This document shows positions 52,414 through 60,676 of a DNA stretch of 64,000 bases, one piece after another. Origin of the DNA: Caccovicinus sp051878975 (GTDB lineage: Bacteria > Bacillota > Clostridia > Lachnospirales > Lachnospiraceae); the NCBI GenBank assembly GCA_051878975.1, contig JBJELD010000018.1:13469-77468 (forward strand). Direction: 5' to 3'. Below the pieces are notes generated by a model that saw nothing but the letters and a program-made list of their open reading frames with translations, did not search any database and was not told the DNA's origin. Every line of letters begins with the position of its first letter. Position 1 is the stretch's first letter. The position numbers and the translations under genes are program-made.

Positions 52414-53571
52414 ATGAACCAACAACGAGAAAAACAGCTGCAGCGCACCGGCTACATCACCTTTCTTTTCAGCGGGATCTGCGCAATCGGCAGCGGCATT
52501 ATCGTAAGCATCCTTCAGGAGCAGTATCACCTGGCTTACGAAGAAACCGGAACACTTCTTTCTGTCCTGAGCATCGGAAACATGGCCGCATCCTTCGCCG
52601 CCGGAATGCTTTCCGGAAGAATCGGCATGCGCACTACCGTTCTGACCATGGCACTGGGCTATCCGATCGGCTATCTGATCATGACCCTCACCGGCAATTT
52701 CGGCCTTCTTCTTGCCGCCTTTGCTTTAGTGGGAATCGCCAAGGGCTGCGCTCTGAACCAATGCTCGGTTCTTTCCGGAAATGGAAGCGGCGACAAGACG
52801 AAACGGATGAACCTGATGCATTCCTGCTATGCCCTCGGTGCCCTGACCTGCCCTTTCTTTCTGTCCGCCGCTTTAAAGACAAGCTTCTTTCTCCCGATCT
52901 GCTTTCAGGCACTGGCCGGACTGGCCATGTGGCTGATCTTTCTGGCAGCCCGGCTCCCCGGCCGGAATCCCGGACCGGCAGCCGCAGAAAAAAAGACCGA
53001 TTTTTCTTTCCTGAAAACCGGAAGCTTCTGGCTGATCACCGGCATCTTATTCTGCCAGAACGCGGCAGAAACCAGTGTGGTGGGATGGCTGGTTACCTAC
53101 TTTAAGGACAGCGGCATTCTTTCCGGAACCGTCAGCACCTATACTGTCACCGTGCTCTGGGGAGCCACACTGATTGCCCGGCTTCTGATCGCATTCGTCT
53201 TTCCGATCCGGCAGAGCTTTCGGTGGCTGGCCGTTATGGGAGCCGGATGTACGATTCTGTACGGAGGACTCATGAGCGCAAAAACACCTCTTCCGGCCAT
53301 CCTTCTTCTGTTCCTGTTTGCTTTCTCTATGGCCGGCGTAAATCCCACTACGGTTGCGGCGGTCGGAAAAAACTTAAACAGTGAATGTCTGGGAATCATG
53401 CTTCCTCTGGGCGGCATCGGCGCCATCCTGATGCCATGGATCATCGGCATAGCAGCCGAGCAGTTCGGCCTTGCAGCCGGCATGACCTGCAATCTGATTC
53501 CCTGCGCAGGAATCCTGATTCTCAGTCTGATCTGCCTGAAGCTTCGTCCAACAGACAGCGCAAACGCATAA
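52414..53571 (+). CDS. MFS transporter
   Basis: 385 residues, twelve hydrophobic segments. The signature loop GRIGMRTTVLTMALGYPIG between segments 2 and 3 is a weak match to the MFS RXGRR motif, and a matching ILSGTVSTYTVTVLWGATLIARLL lies in the second half. N- and C-halves resemble the FucP/YfkF-like sugar or drug MFS groups; the substrate is not evident. The start at 52414 has AGGAG seven bases upstream; another ATG at 52393 has no ribosome site. Gene stands alone and is ended by a strong terminator. Confidence 0.88.
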   Translation: MNQQREKQLQRTGYITFLFSGICAIGSGIIVSILQEQYHLAYEETGTLLSVLSIGNMAASFAAGMLSGRIGMRTTVLTMALGYPIGYLIMTLTGNFGLLLAAFALVGIAKGCALNQCSVLSGNGSGDKTKRMNLMHSCYALGALTCPFFLSAALKTSFFLPICFQALAGLAMWLIFLAARLPGRNPGPAAAEKKTDFSFLKTGSFWLITGILFCQNAAETSVVGWLVTYFKDSGILSGTVSTYTVTVLWGATLIARLLIAFVFPIRQSFRWLAVMGAGCTILYGGLMSAKTPLPAILLLFLFAFSMAGVNPTTVAAVGKNLNSECLGIMLPLGGIGAILMPWIIGIAAEQFGLAAGMTCNLIPCAGILILSLICLKLRPTDSANA

Positions 53572-53574
53572 AAA

Positions 53575-53617
53575 CATGCTGCGGCATCCTCAAAAGCCGC
53601 AGCATGTTTTCTTTTTT
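53575..53617 (+). terminator. Bidirectional terminator between MFS gene and TRAP operon
   Basis: CATGCTGCGGC (53575-53585) and GCCGCAGCATG (53596-53606) form an 11-bp stem followed by TTTTCTTTTTT on plus; on minus the stem is followed by TTTTT, so it can serve the convergent TRAP operon as well. Confidence 0.93.
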
Positions 53618-53639
53618 GTTTTTCGATTGATTTTTCTGA

Positions 53640-54926
53640 TCAGAACAGATTCGGAAACAGCGCCGTCGGAATAGCAAGGAACATATCCGAGAAAACGATC
53701 ATCAGCACCAGCACCGCGATCGAGGACAAGAAGTACGGAAGCACGCCCTTAAAGGACTCTTCAATGCTGATTCCACTGATGGAACCGGCAAGCAGCAGAC
53801 ACAAGCCGTAAGGCGGTGTTACCAGACCCAGCGCCAGCGTCACAACTACGATCAGGCCCAGGATGATCGGGCTGATGCCAAGTGCCGTTGCAGAAGGCAG
53901 AATGATCGGTACAAACAGGATCATGGCCGGCACTGCATCCATAAAGGTTCCTACAAACATGAAGAAAAATACAACTACGATCAGGAAGACCAGCTTTCCG
54001 CCCGGCATTCCCACGAAAAAGTTCTGTACCATCTCATTTAACTGATAGTAGCTTAACAGCTCGCCCAGCGCATTTGCAGTAGCCAGCGCGAACAGAGACA
54101 GTGAAGAAAGCTTCATGGTTTCAATCAGAATTGCCGGAAGACGGCGGATCTGAATGGTGTGGTAAAAGAAAATTCCGATAATCAGCGCATACACACAGGC
54201 AACTGCTGCAGATTCGGTCGGAGTAAACCAGCCGGTCACGATTCCGCCGATCAGGATGATCGGAGTCATCAGCGCCGGAAGAGAACTCCAGATCTGCTTT
54301 GCAACCTCTTTTGCCGGAACTCTCTCTCCTTTCGGAAAATTCTTTCTCTTGGAGTAAAATACCACGACCGCCATCATGGCCAGGCCCAGCATAATGCCTG
54401 GCACAAGACCGGTCATAAAGAGGGCTCCTGTACCAACATTGGCGATACCTGCGTATACGACCATGGTGATACTCGGGGGAATAATGGAGCCCAAAGTGGA
54501 GGATGCAGCCGTGACACCAACGGCTGTCTGCTTGTCATAGCCCTGCTTTTCCATGGCAGGAATCAGAATCTTTCCGATTCCGGCGGTGTCAGCCTGAGAA
54601 GAACCGGAAATACCGGCAAAAATCATAGATACCAGAATGTTGGCATGAGCCAGACCGCCCCGCACATGACCCACAGAAGCCGTGCAGACATCGATCAGAC
54701 GGTCCGAAATCGAGCCTTCGTTCATCAAATTGGCAGCCAGGATGAACAGCGGCACCGCCAGAAGGGTAAAGCTGTTCAGTCCGTTAAACATTTTTGTAAA
54801 AACAACACTGTTCGGAATAATCGGAAGCGCTGCGATACCGGCAAAGGATACAAAGCCCAATGCGAAGGAAATCGGCACGCCAAACATAACAAATGCAATA
54901 AAAAGAATAACCAGCAAGATCTGCAT
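53640..54926 (-). CDS. TRAP transporter large permease (DctM/YiaN type)
   Basis: 428 residues, about twelve membrane segments. The DctM family features are GVPISFALGFVSFAGIAALP at the N-terminus, AGISGSSQADTAGIGKILIPAM near residue 110, LGSIIPPSITMVVYAGI and GLVTPPYGLCLLLAG near the end. It forms the main sodium-driven transport subunit with DctQ and the binding protein. GGGAGG lies 8 bases upstream. It is the last gene of the operon, ending at the terminator. Confidence 0.95.
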   Translation of the reverse strand: MQILLVILFIAFVMFGVPISFALGFVSFAGIAALPIIPNSVVFTKMFNGLNSFTLLAVPLFILAANLMNEGSISDRLIDVCTASVGHVRGGLAHANILVSMIFAGISGSSQADTAGIGKILIPAMEKQGYDKQTAVGVTAASSTLGSIIPPSITMVVYAGIANVGTGALFMTGLVPGIMLGLAMMAVVVFYSKRKNFPKGERVPAKEVAKQIWSSLPALMTPIILIGGIVTGWFTPTESAAVACVYALIIGIFFYHTIQIRRLPAILIETMKLSSLSLFALATANALGELLSYYQLNEMVQNFFVGMPGGKLVFLIVVVFFFMFVGTFMDAVPAMILFVPIILPSATALGISPIILGLIVVVTLALGLVTPPYGLCLLLAGSISGISIEESFKGVLPYFLSSIAVLVLMIVFSDMFLAIPTALFPNLF

Positions 54927-54927
54927 A

Positions 54928-55407
54928 CTATTTACCTCCCATCAGAGCCTTAACATCTTCTATGATCTGACCGATCAGATACAGCGTCGAAGTGGCGCCG
55001 CAGACCGGAATACACAGCCAGGTCGGACCCCGCTTTAATGACGGGAGGCTGACCCACCGGTAATTCCAGAACTGTTTGGTAATCTTGCAGCCATAGTAAA
55101 ACATCAGCACGGAAAACACCAGCATCACTGCTGCAATCCCCAGAGAAAGCAGCTTTTTCAGCGTTTCATTTTTCAGCATATCACTGATGGAAGTAAAGGC
55201 AAAATGCCGTCTTTCATAAACCATGGCCCCTGCCCCCATAAAAGCCGCCCAGATAAAGGCATACATGGACACATCCTCCGTCCAGATCGCGGCAATGCCG
55301 ACATACCGGCAGGCCATCTGAATCACGACACTGCACAAAAAGATACTTAAAAAGATTCCGCCCGCTGCAATCTGCAGCTTCTGCAGATAAGCTAATGTTT
55401 TTTTCAT
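54928..55407 (-). CDS. TRAP transporter small permease (DctQ/YiaM type)
   Basis: 159 residues with four membrane segments. RYVGIAAIWTEDVSMYAFIWAAFMGAGAMVYERRHFAF is the DctQ family core (residues 38-70). Stop of the gene and start of the DctM gene are one base apart, and its start overlaps the binding-protein gene by four bases. It is the second membrane subunit of the importer. Confidence 0.93.
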   Translation of the reverse strand: MKKTLAYLQKLQIAAGGIFLSIFLCSVVIQMACRYVGIAAIWTEDVSMYAFIWAAFMGAGAMVYERRHFAFTSISDMLKNETLKKLLSLGIAAVMLVFSVLMFYYGCKITKQFWNYRWVSLPSLKRGPTWLCIPVCGATSTLYLIGQIIEDVKALMGGK

Positions 55408-56450
55408 TTCTGTTTCTCCCCCTCTGCCCGGATCATATCCAGATAGTTCTGCATACCGTTTTCTGCTGCAAACTCATCCTGAATCGGAATAGCGATTGCC
55501 TTGAATGCATCAATATCTACATCCTTATATTCCGTTACCACTGCGCCGTCTGCAATGACTTTCTGCTTGGACTCTTCAAACATCTCATATGTAACCCTGC
55601 GGTCCTCCTCCGTTGCAATCCGGCAGGCCTCATCAAACCAGCCTCGCTGCTCCTCGGTCAGGGCATTGTAAAACTGTCCGGTGGTCAAAAACAGACGTGT
55701 CGTATAATCATGGTGCGTCTCACTGATATATTTTCCGTTATCCGTCTTGTGATGCTCCTTCAGCCGGAAGCTGGTGTAGTCATTTTCTGCCGAATCCACT
55801 ACGCCCTGGCTGAGGGCCTGGTACAGCTCGCCCCACGCTACCGAGGTCGGAATCGCTCCGCACTTTTTCCAGAATTCCTGCACCACCGGCGTACTCTGAG
55901 TACGAATGGTCATGCCCTTTAGATCCTCCGGCTCCACCACCGGCTTCTTGCCGTAATAATCGCGGACTGAGGAGGTCCAGTAGCCCATCACCCGGAACCG
56001 GTCATCCGTTTTCTCAGCCAGCAGCCGGCTCATCTCCTGACCGAACTGTCCGTCCACGCAGGCCTCCCAGTGATCGAAGCTGTCAAAGAGATACAGCAGC
56101 GAGAACATATCGATTTCCTTTACGCCAAGCAACGTCATAAAGCCCGGGGAGGCAACCGTCAGATTCACCGCACCCATTTCCAGCTTTTCCACCAGCTCCG
56201 ATTCATTTTCTCCCAGAGTTCCGTGATGCAGCGTTGCCGTCGCCCGTCCACCGGATACCTCCTCCAGCGCTTCCTTGAACTTGATTGCCGCCTTTGTGTA
56301 CGGATTCTCCAAGGAAGTCTGATTATGTGCCACAATAATATTCAACTCCGGCTTCGGCTTGCCGTCATCCGTCTGTTTCGAGGAAGAACACCCGGCCAGA
56401 CTGACCACAGTCATAACAGCTGCCAGCAACAAGGACCATTTTCTTTTCAT
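55404..56450 (-). CDS. TRAP transporter substrate-binding lipoprotein (DctP/YiaO type)
   Basis: 348 residues. Signal peptide ends in SLAGC (Cys21), so a lipoprotein anchored outside the cell. The DctP domain shows AHNQTSLENPYTKAAIKFKE, GGRATATLHHGTLGENESELVE, LKGMTIRTQSTPVVQEFWK with the conserved Arg that binds the carboxylate of the ligand, and GVVDSAENDYTSF. It binds an organic or sugar acid for the TRAP permease. The start at 56450 has an AGGG about 12 bases upstream; the longer frame from 56480 is less likely. Confidence 0.93.
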   Translation of the reverse strand: MKRKWSLLLAAVMTVVSLAGCSSSKQTDDGKPKPELNIIVAHNQTSLENPYTKAAIKFKEALEEVSGGRATATLHHGTLGENESELVEKLEMGAVNLTVASPGFMTLLGVKEIDMFSLLYLFDSFDHWEACVDGQFGQEMSRLLAEKTDDRFRVMGYWTSSVRDYYGKKPVVEPEDLKGMTIRTQSTPVVQEFWKKCGAIPTSVAWGELYQALSQGVVDSAENDYTSFRLKEHHKTDNGKYISETHHDYTTRLFLTTGQFYNALTEEQRGWFDEACRIATEEDRRVTYEMFEESKQKVIADGAVVTEYKDVDIDAFKAIAIPIQDEFAAENGMQNYLDMIRAEGEKQK

Positions 56451-56483
56451 TTTCCGTAACCTTCCCTTTCTTCTCTGCATTCT

Positions 56484-57488
56484 TTACATCGCCAGAACCT
56501 GATTCCACTTTTCTTCAATCACCGGAATCCCGTTTGCCAGATTATCCTGAATCGTTAAGGTTTCCGGCTCGCCCGGATACAGCACCTTTCCGCCTTCCTG
56601 AACCGGCTCGGAGGACTTGATATCCGCGATGATCTCATCCACAATCTGATCTGTCAATTCTGCCGTATTCGCCTTGGACGGATCGATGGCGATCATGATC
56701 TGAGTCAGACCGACCTCATCTCCGAAGGTGCCGATCTTTTGAACCGAATTCCCGTTGGACAGAACCGTTGCAATCAGATCCAGTGCAATTGAAATGCCGC
56801 TGCCTTTCCAGTATCCCATCGGAAGCACCCGCCAGGTCTTCTCGATCTCTGCCGGATCCGTAGTCAGATTGCCCTTCGTATCATAGCCGCCCGGAACCGG
56901 AAGCTGAATGCCCTTTAACTTACAGTCCTCAATCTTTCCGTAAGAGAACTGAGATACGGCACAGTCGATCACCACATGCTGTCCGTTGCTTCTCGGCACA
57001 GCAAAAATCAGCGGGTTGTTGCCGATTTTCCGGTCCTTCCCTCCCCAGGCCGGCATATTCGGCATGGTATTGGACCAGCAGATTCCGATGCAGCCCTGGT
57101 CAGCCGCCTGGAACCCGTAGCTGCCGCCCCGCATCCAGTGGTTGTTGTTGCCCAAAGCCACAATTCCGATTCCGTACTGCTTTGCCAGCTCACATGCCCG
57201 GTCCATCGCCAGCTTTGCGTTTAACGGACCGAAGCCTCTGTGTCCGTTCCAGCGTTCAAAAGCTCCAAACTGCAGCTCCGGGGTTGCTACGATATCCGGA
57301 TCAATTTCTCCTTTTTCCAGGTACTCCACCACTCTCGGGAAACGGTTCAGACCGTGTGAATACACACCAGCCAGACTGTTCTGTGCAAAAATTCCGGCTG
57401 CCGCCTCAGCACGCTCCTCCGTAAATCCCTTCTTTACCAGCACTCTTTTAAATTCCTTTACCATCGTTTCATAGGGCACTCTCATCAT
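56484..57488 (-). CDS. Ldh-family dehydrogenase, 2,3-diketo-L-gulonate reductase type (YiaK)
   Basis: 334 residues. Family motifs GVYSHGLNRFPRVVEYL, GIVALGNNNHWMRGGSYGFQA, IGICWSNTMPNMPAWGG and LPMGYWKGSGISIALDLI match E. coli YiaK closely from memory, including the catalytic His in NNNHW. It is a cytoplasmic NAD(P)H-dependent enzyme of the malate/L-lactate dehydrogenase fold that reduces 2,3-diketo-L-gulonate to 3-keto-L-gulonate. Lies 33 bp before the TRAP binding-protein gene, with AGGAGG upstream, and after a LacI-type operator. Confidence 0.93.
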   Translation of the reverse strand: MMRVPYETMVKEFKRVLVKKGFTEERAEAAAGIFAQNSLAGVYSHGLNRFPRVVEYLEKGEIDPDIVATPELQFGAFERWNGHRGFGPLNAKLAMDRACELAKQYGIGIVALGNNNHWMRGGSYGFQAADQGCIGICWSNTMPNMPAWGGKDRKIGNNPLIFAVPRSNGQHVVIDCAVSQFSYGKIEDCKLKGIQLPVPGGYDTKGNLTTDPAEIEKTWRVLPMGYWKGSGISIALDLIATVLSNGNSVQKIGTFGDEVGLTQIMIAIDPSKANTAELTDQIVDEIIADIKSSEPVQEGGKVLYPGEPETLTIQDNLANGIPVIEEKWNQVLAM

Positions 57489-57544
57489 TGTTTTTCCTCC
57501 TATTCATTCTTACCATTTTAATTTTCAGATTCTAAATTCTTTTT

Positions 57545-57556
57545 GCAATCGATTGC
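57545..57556. promoter_or_regulatory. LacI-type operator upstream of yiaK-like gene
   Basis: Perfect palindrome GCAATCGATTGC, 57 bases before the start codon of the dehydrogenase. One of four related sites in 57545-59479 around the LacI gene. A weak minus-strand promoter (TTGGCA with TAGAAT, 19-bp spacer) would flank it. Confidence 0.7.
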
Positions 57557-57591
57557 CAAAACGAGCAAAAAAACAGGCCGTTCTGCCGGAT

Positions 57592-58071
57592 TTAACATGT
57601 CCGATCTACCGGTATCTTGATAACAATCCGCTTCACGGTTTCTGCCTCTCCCATCTGGCAGAACGGCCGGTGCACATCCTCCGGAAAAAACACTGCATAA
57701 CAGCCCGGCCGCATCGGAAGCATCATCTCCTCAGCCGCTTCATTCTCCTCGTAATACAGTGTATCCTTTTCTTCCAGACAGTCCTCCCGGATCCGGCTGT
57801 CTCCCAGGTCCGGATAAAACCCGATGTACTCCTTTCCTTCTCCCAGAAACTGTACCTCAATATACTTCCTGTGAACCTCCGGAAGCTTCTCCTCCTTCGG
57901 ACCGGTTCTGCGGCTGAAAACCTGGACAATACAGGAATCATCCTCTCCCAGCGGATACCGCCCCTCTTTTGTAACGGCAAGATCGGCCCTTCTGCAGTAA
58001 TCCATCGCGCTCCGGATCATTTCCGGATAAACATCCGGGCTTTCCTTTGCATCAATATGTCCGTAAATCAT
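57592..58071 (-). CDS. YhcH/YjgK/YiaL family (DUF386) beta-sandwich protein
   Basis: 159 residues from MIYGHIDAKESPDVYPEMIRSA. The family core includes HRKYIEVQFLGEGKEYIGFYP, the metal/His site PGCYAVFFPEDVHRPFCQ, and VKRIVIKIPV at the end. Related proteins (YiaL, NanQ/YhcH) are cupin-like and thought to act as sugar-acid mutarotases or anomerases. Stands first of the catabolic genes with its own promoter and operator. It is 103 bp before the dehydrogenase gene. Confidence 0.9.
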   Translation of the reverse strand: MIYGHIDAKESPDVYPEMIRSAMDYCRRADLAVTKEGRYPLGEDDSCIVQVFSRRTGPKEEKLPEVHRKYIEVQFLGEGKEYIGFYPDLGDSRIREDCLEEKDTLYYEENEAAEEMMLPMRPGCYAVFFPEDVHRPFCQMGEAETVKRIVIKIPVDRTC

Positions 58072-58146
58072 CGCTTCTTCCTTTCTGCAATCCATTCCTC
58101 TGTGCGTTTAAATTCGGCTTTCTTTCCATGCCCGCTTGCTTATTTT

Positions 58147-58158
58147 GCAATCGATTGC
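58147..58158. promoter_or_regulatory. LacI-type operator in the yhcH-like leader
   Basis: Perfect palindrome GCAATCGATTGC. It lies just downstream of the predicted transcription start (TTGCCA...TATTAT promoter at 58172-58200), a position where a repressor blocks elongation. The palindromic core is identical to the site at 57545-57556. Confidence 0.75.
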
Positions 58159-58171
58159 TTTTCATGTCATT

Positions 58172-58200
58172 ATAATATCACACTTTTCTCCGGTTGGCAA
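58172..58200 (-). promoter_or_regulatory. Promoter of the yhcH-like gene
   Basis: On the minus strand TTGCCA (58200-58195), 17 bp, TATTAT (58177-58172), each one mismatch from consensus. Confidence 0.7.
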
Positions 58201-58321
58201 CTCCAATTTCATCGTTAATTTCTACTATTTTTTTCTCTTGTTATTGTGCATTTTTACAGTATATCTTCCTTTTGCTTCTGTTTTTCTGGTTTCTCCGGTT
58301 TTCGTACTTCGTTCTGTTTTT

Positions 58322-58333
58322 GCAATCGATATA
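58322..58333. promoter_or_regulatory. Half-conserved LacI-type operator downstream of the lacI-like gene
   Basis: GCAATCGATATA keeps the left half and centre of the operator palindrome. It lies in the 342-bp gap 58072-58413 (which otherwise holds the yhcH promoter and the LacI terminator), about 190 bp upstream of the yhcH-like start. Confidence 0.45.
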
Positions 58334-58342
58334 AATCAGAGT

Positions 58343-58384
58343 AAAAACGGTTCCGCAGGCGGATCATTCCGCCTGCGGAACCGT
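58343..58384 (-). terminator. Terminator of the lacI-like gene
   Basis: ACGGTTCCGCAGGCGGA (58347-58363) and its exact 17-nt complement (58368-58384) make a very strong stem with a 4-nt loop, followed on minus by TTTTT. Confidence 0.95.
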
Positions 58385-58413
58385 AACACGATCCTTGCTT
58401 CACTTTTGCTGAT

Positions 58414-59403
58414 TCAGGTACTCTCACGCTCCACGATATTGGAAAACAGCATGATCTTGTCCGGATTTTTCCGTTCCTCCAGGCTGTCCGACAGAATTCT
58501 TGCCGCTTCCAGACTCATCTCCACCATCTTATTGTTCAGAGAGGTCAGCTTCGGATAGCAGATATCGCAATACCGGGAATTGTCCACTCCGATCACCGCG
58601 ACCTGCTCCGGCACCCGGACCGATCGATCCAGAAGGGTGCGGATTCCGCTGACCGCTGCCAGATCCTCTCCGAATATGATTCCTTCCAGATCCGGATGCT
58701 CCTCCAAAATCTGTTCTGTTATCCTCCGGCCGTCCTTCAGCGTGGTAGGCGCCTGATACATCCACAGCTCCTCCCGCTTCCATCCCAGATTTTCCATCCC
58801 GGTTATAAAGCCCTTCTGCTTAGAAAGGTTGCTGGGCGTATGATTCGGAAGCACAAACGCAAGCTTTCTGTGCCCTTTTGAGGCCATCAACTCCACACAG
58901 GCCTCCACACCGTCCCGCTCGTCTACCAGAACGCCCTTTACATTCGGCAGATCCAGGTATCCGTTCGTGATAATCACCGGTTCTTCCGGAAAACAGGAGG
59001 CCAGCGCCTGTTTCACTGCATCGCACTGAAAGGTAGAGCCCACCAGAATTACGCCCTCCACTTTTCTCTGCGCCAGCGTCTGAATTGCGTGTACCTTCTT
59101 TTCATCGGACAAGCCGGTATTCAGAATCAGACTGCAGTAGCCTTTTTTTTCCATCTCTTCTTCAATATAGTAGGCAATATCCACATGATGTGCATAGCGG
59201 ATATCCGTGATCAGAATTCCGATGAGCTTGCTGGACTGATTGACCAGCCCTCTGGCCGTTTCATTCGGCCGGTAGTGATACTCCTCCAGCAGCGCCAGAA
59301 TCTGTTTTCTGGTTTCCTCCTTGATTCCCGGCTTATTATTTACCACTCTGGATACCGTACTGGCCGACACTCCGGCAATTTTCGCAATATCATATATGGT
59401 CAT
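58414..59403 (-). CDS. LacI family transcriptional regulator
   Basis: 329 residues. The N-terminal helix-turn-helix TIYDIAKIAGVSASTVSRVVNNK with hinge YRPNETARGLVNQSSKLIG is canonical, followed by a periplasmic-binding-like sugar domain (VIGVDNSRYCDICYPKLTSL near residue 270). AGGAGG lies 8 bases upstream. It is divergent in function from the E. coli yia system, which uses an IclR-type regulator. Four GCAATCGAT sites nearby, one 65 bp before its own start, suggest that it represses itself and the sugar-acid genes. Confidence 0.93.
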   Translation of the reverse strand: MTIYDIAKIAGVSASTVSRVVNNKPGIKEETRKQILALLEEYHYRPNETARGLVNQSSKLIGILITDIRYAHHVDIAYYIEEEMEKKGYCSLILNTGLSDEKKVHAIQTLAQRKVEGVILVGSTFQCDAVKQALASCFPEEPVIITNGYLDLPNVKGVLVDERDGVEACVELMASKGHRKLAFVLPNHTPSNLSKQKGFITGMENLGWKREELWMYQAPTTLKDGRRITEQILEEHPDLEGIIFGEDLAAVSGIRTLLDRSVRVPEQVAVIGVDNSRYCDICYPKLTSLNNKMVEMSLEAARILSDSLEERKNPDKIMLFSNIVEREST

Positions 59404-59467
59404 TCTACGTTTCCTCCTGCTCTCCTTTCTGCACGGCTGCTGCAGCGGATGCGCCGCAACACTTTTT

Positions 59468-59479
59468 GCAATCGATTTC
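59468..59479. promoter_or_regulatory. LacI-type operator upstream of the lacI-like gene
   Basis: GCAATCGATTTC, with the left half and centre of the palindrome conserved, 65 bp before the lacI-like start codon. TATAAG on the minus strand (59489-59484) may be the adjoining -10 box. Suggests autoregulation. Confidence 0.55.
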
Positions 59480-59523
59480 CCTTATAGATTCCATTCTAAC
59501 ATGCAGTCAGGATTTCCGCAAGC

Positions 59524-60438
59524 TTAAACCGCTGCAGAGGCAGAATATTTATGAATCAGGAATTTCGGGCGATAGGATTCCTTCGCCTTCCGCAGATTTT
59601 CGAGGCCCATATCCTCCTCACGATTCACATACAGCAGTCCCGGATAACGAAGCCGAAGCATCCGCACCAGCTCCCGGTTGACCATATTGAATGCCCCGTG
59701 GATCCTGGTGTCCGCCTTTTCAAAGTGAACATCAAACCCGTTTTCGCCTACCAGTTCGCCAAACGAGAACGCTGCCAGCTTCCCGCCGGCATAAAGCGCA
59801 ATTCCTTCCATCCGAAGCGCTTCATAATCCCGGAAAGCCCTGCGGACGGCTGTCTGCTCCGCTTCCTGCATCTCATCCGCTCCTTCCTGGTGACTGTCTT
59901 CCCACATTTTAAAAAGCTCCATGCATTCCGGGATATGCGTTTTTTCCAGAACTTCACAGTGCCAGTCCGGCCACTCCCGTTCAAACCGGTTGCAGTGATT
60001 TTTTTTGCTGTGCAGTTTCTTTCCAGAAAGAACCGCCAGACTTTCCGCCTCATAAATATAGTCCGCCCTGGAGCGCTTTTCCACAAAGGAAAACCTTCCC
60101 GGAAAGGTCTGCTCCAGTTCTTCCTTCTGGCTTTCCGTCACTCCGTTCACCACCAGCATCGTTTCCTGCTCCGCAGCCTTCTGCGCCATCGCCTCCACCG
60201 CCTGCTCCAGACTGCCGGTTCCATGTGGATAAAAAAAGCAAAGCGCTTCCCCGCTGCCGCAGCAGGCCAGAAGACGGTCTCCGCAGTCCGCCACCTTCAG
60301 TCCAAATGTGTCTCCCCATAAATAGTACGTGCCGAAGCAGTTATCTGTGGCAAGCCCGTTTTCCGAAGAAATCAAAGGATTCATCCATTCCCGGTCCGCC
60401 AGCGTAATGCTGTGAAAACGGCTGTTCATTTCCTGCAT
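59524..60438 (-). CDS. DUF2156 domain protein (GNAT-like, phosphatidylglycerol lysyltransferase C-terminal fold)
   Basis: 304 residues. Segments FGTYYLWGDTFGLKVADC, RADYIYEAESLAVLSGKKLHSKKNHCNRFE split over the middle, GGKLAAFSFGELVGENGFDVHFEKAD and LYVNREEDMGLENLRKAKESYRP at the end are typical of DUF2156/COG4866 proteins. No membrane segments. Related domains transfer aminoacyl groups to lipids; what this free-standing form does is unknown. GGTGG lies 6 bases before the ATG. Single gene with its own promoter. Confidence 0.85.
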   Translation of the reverse strand: MQEMNSRFHSITLADREWMNPLISSENGLATDNCFGTYYLWGDTFGLKVADCGDRLLACCGSGEALCFFYPHGTGSLEQAVEAMAQKAAEQETMLVVNGVTESQKEELEQTFPGRFSFVEKRSRADYIYEAESLAVLSGKKLHSKKNHCNRFEREWPDWHCEVLEKTHIPECMELFKMWEDSHQEGADEMQEAEQTAVRRAFRDYEALRMEGIALYAGGKLAAFSFGELVGENGFDVHFEKADTRIHGAFNMVNRELVRMLRLRYPGLLYVNREEDMGLENLRKAKESYRPKFLIHKYSASAAV

Positions 60439-60509
60439 TTACTTCCACCTTTCTGTTTTTCTTATGCCAAATCTGCATGATGTTACATCATATTTTGCGC
60501 TGAACTTTT

Positions 60510-60538
60510 ATTCTAACATAATAACTCTATTCTTGCAA
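60510..60538 (-). promoter_or_regulatory. Promoter of the DUF2156 gene
   Basis: On the minus strand TTGCAA (60538-60533), 17 bp, TAGAAT (60515-60510). The inverted repeat at 60536-60564 overlaps and extends upstream of its -35 box. Confidence 0.6.
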
Positions 60539-60564
60539 GAGGGGTCAAAATACCTCTTGACCCC
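60536..60564. repeat. Inverted repeats with alternative pairing upstream of the DUF2156 promoter
   Basis: GGGGTCAA (60541-60548) pairs with TTGACCCC (60557-60564), and CAAGAGG (60536-60542) pairs with CCTCTTG (60553-60559). The two hairpins share bases and cannot form together. Could be an operator or an RNA switch; function unknown. Confidence 0.6.
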
Positions 60565-60599
60565 AACATCATTCTTTTTCATCCGTTCCCTGTGAACAC

Positions 60600-60653
60600 A
60601 AAAAAGAACTGCCGCACGATACCACAGCTTTCTGTAATACCGCTTACGGCAGT
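60600..60653 (-). terminator. Terminator after the PRD antiterminator gene
   Basis: On the minus strand ACTGCCG and CGGCAGT close a stem that contains a second hairpin (ACAG/CTGT with flanking pairs), followed by TTCTTTTTT. Ends the ptsG-antiterminator unit. Confidence 0.85.
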
Positions 60654-60676
60654 CCATATATGATTACTCCCTTTTC

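Noticed and set aside
57545..58158. GCAATCGATTGC sites as catabolite response elements (cre)
   Set aside because: They differ from the cre consensus at the two W positions and cluster around a LacI gene, so local operators are the better reading; competition by CcpA is not excluded.
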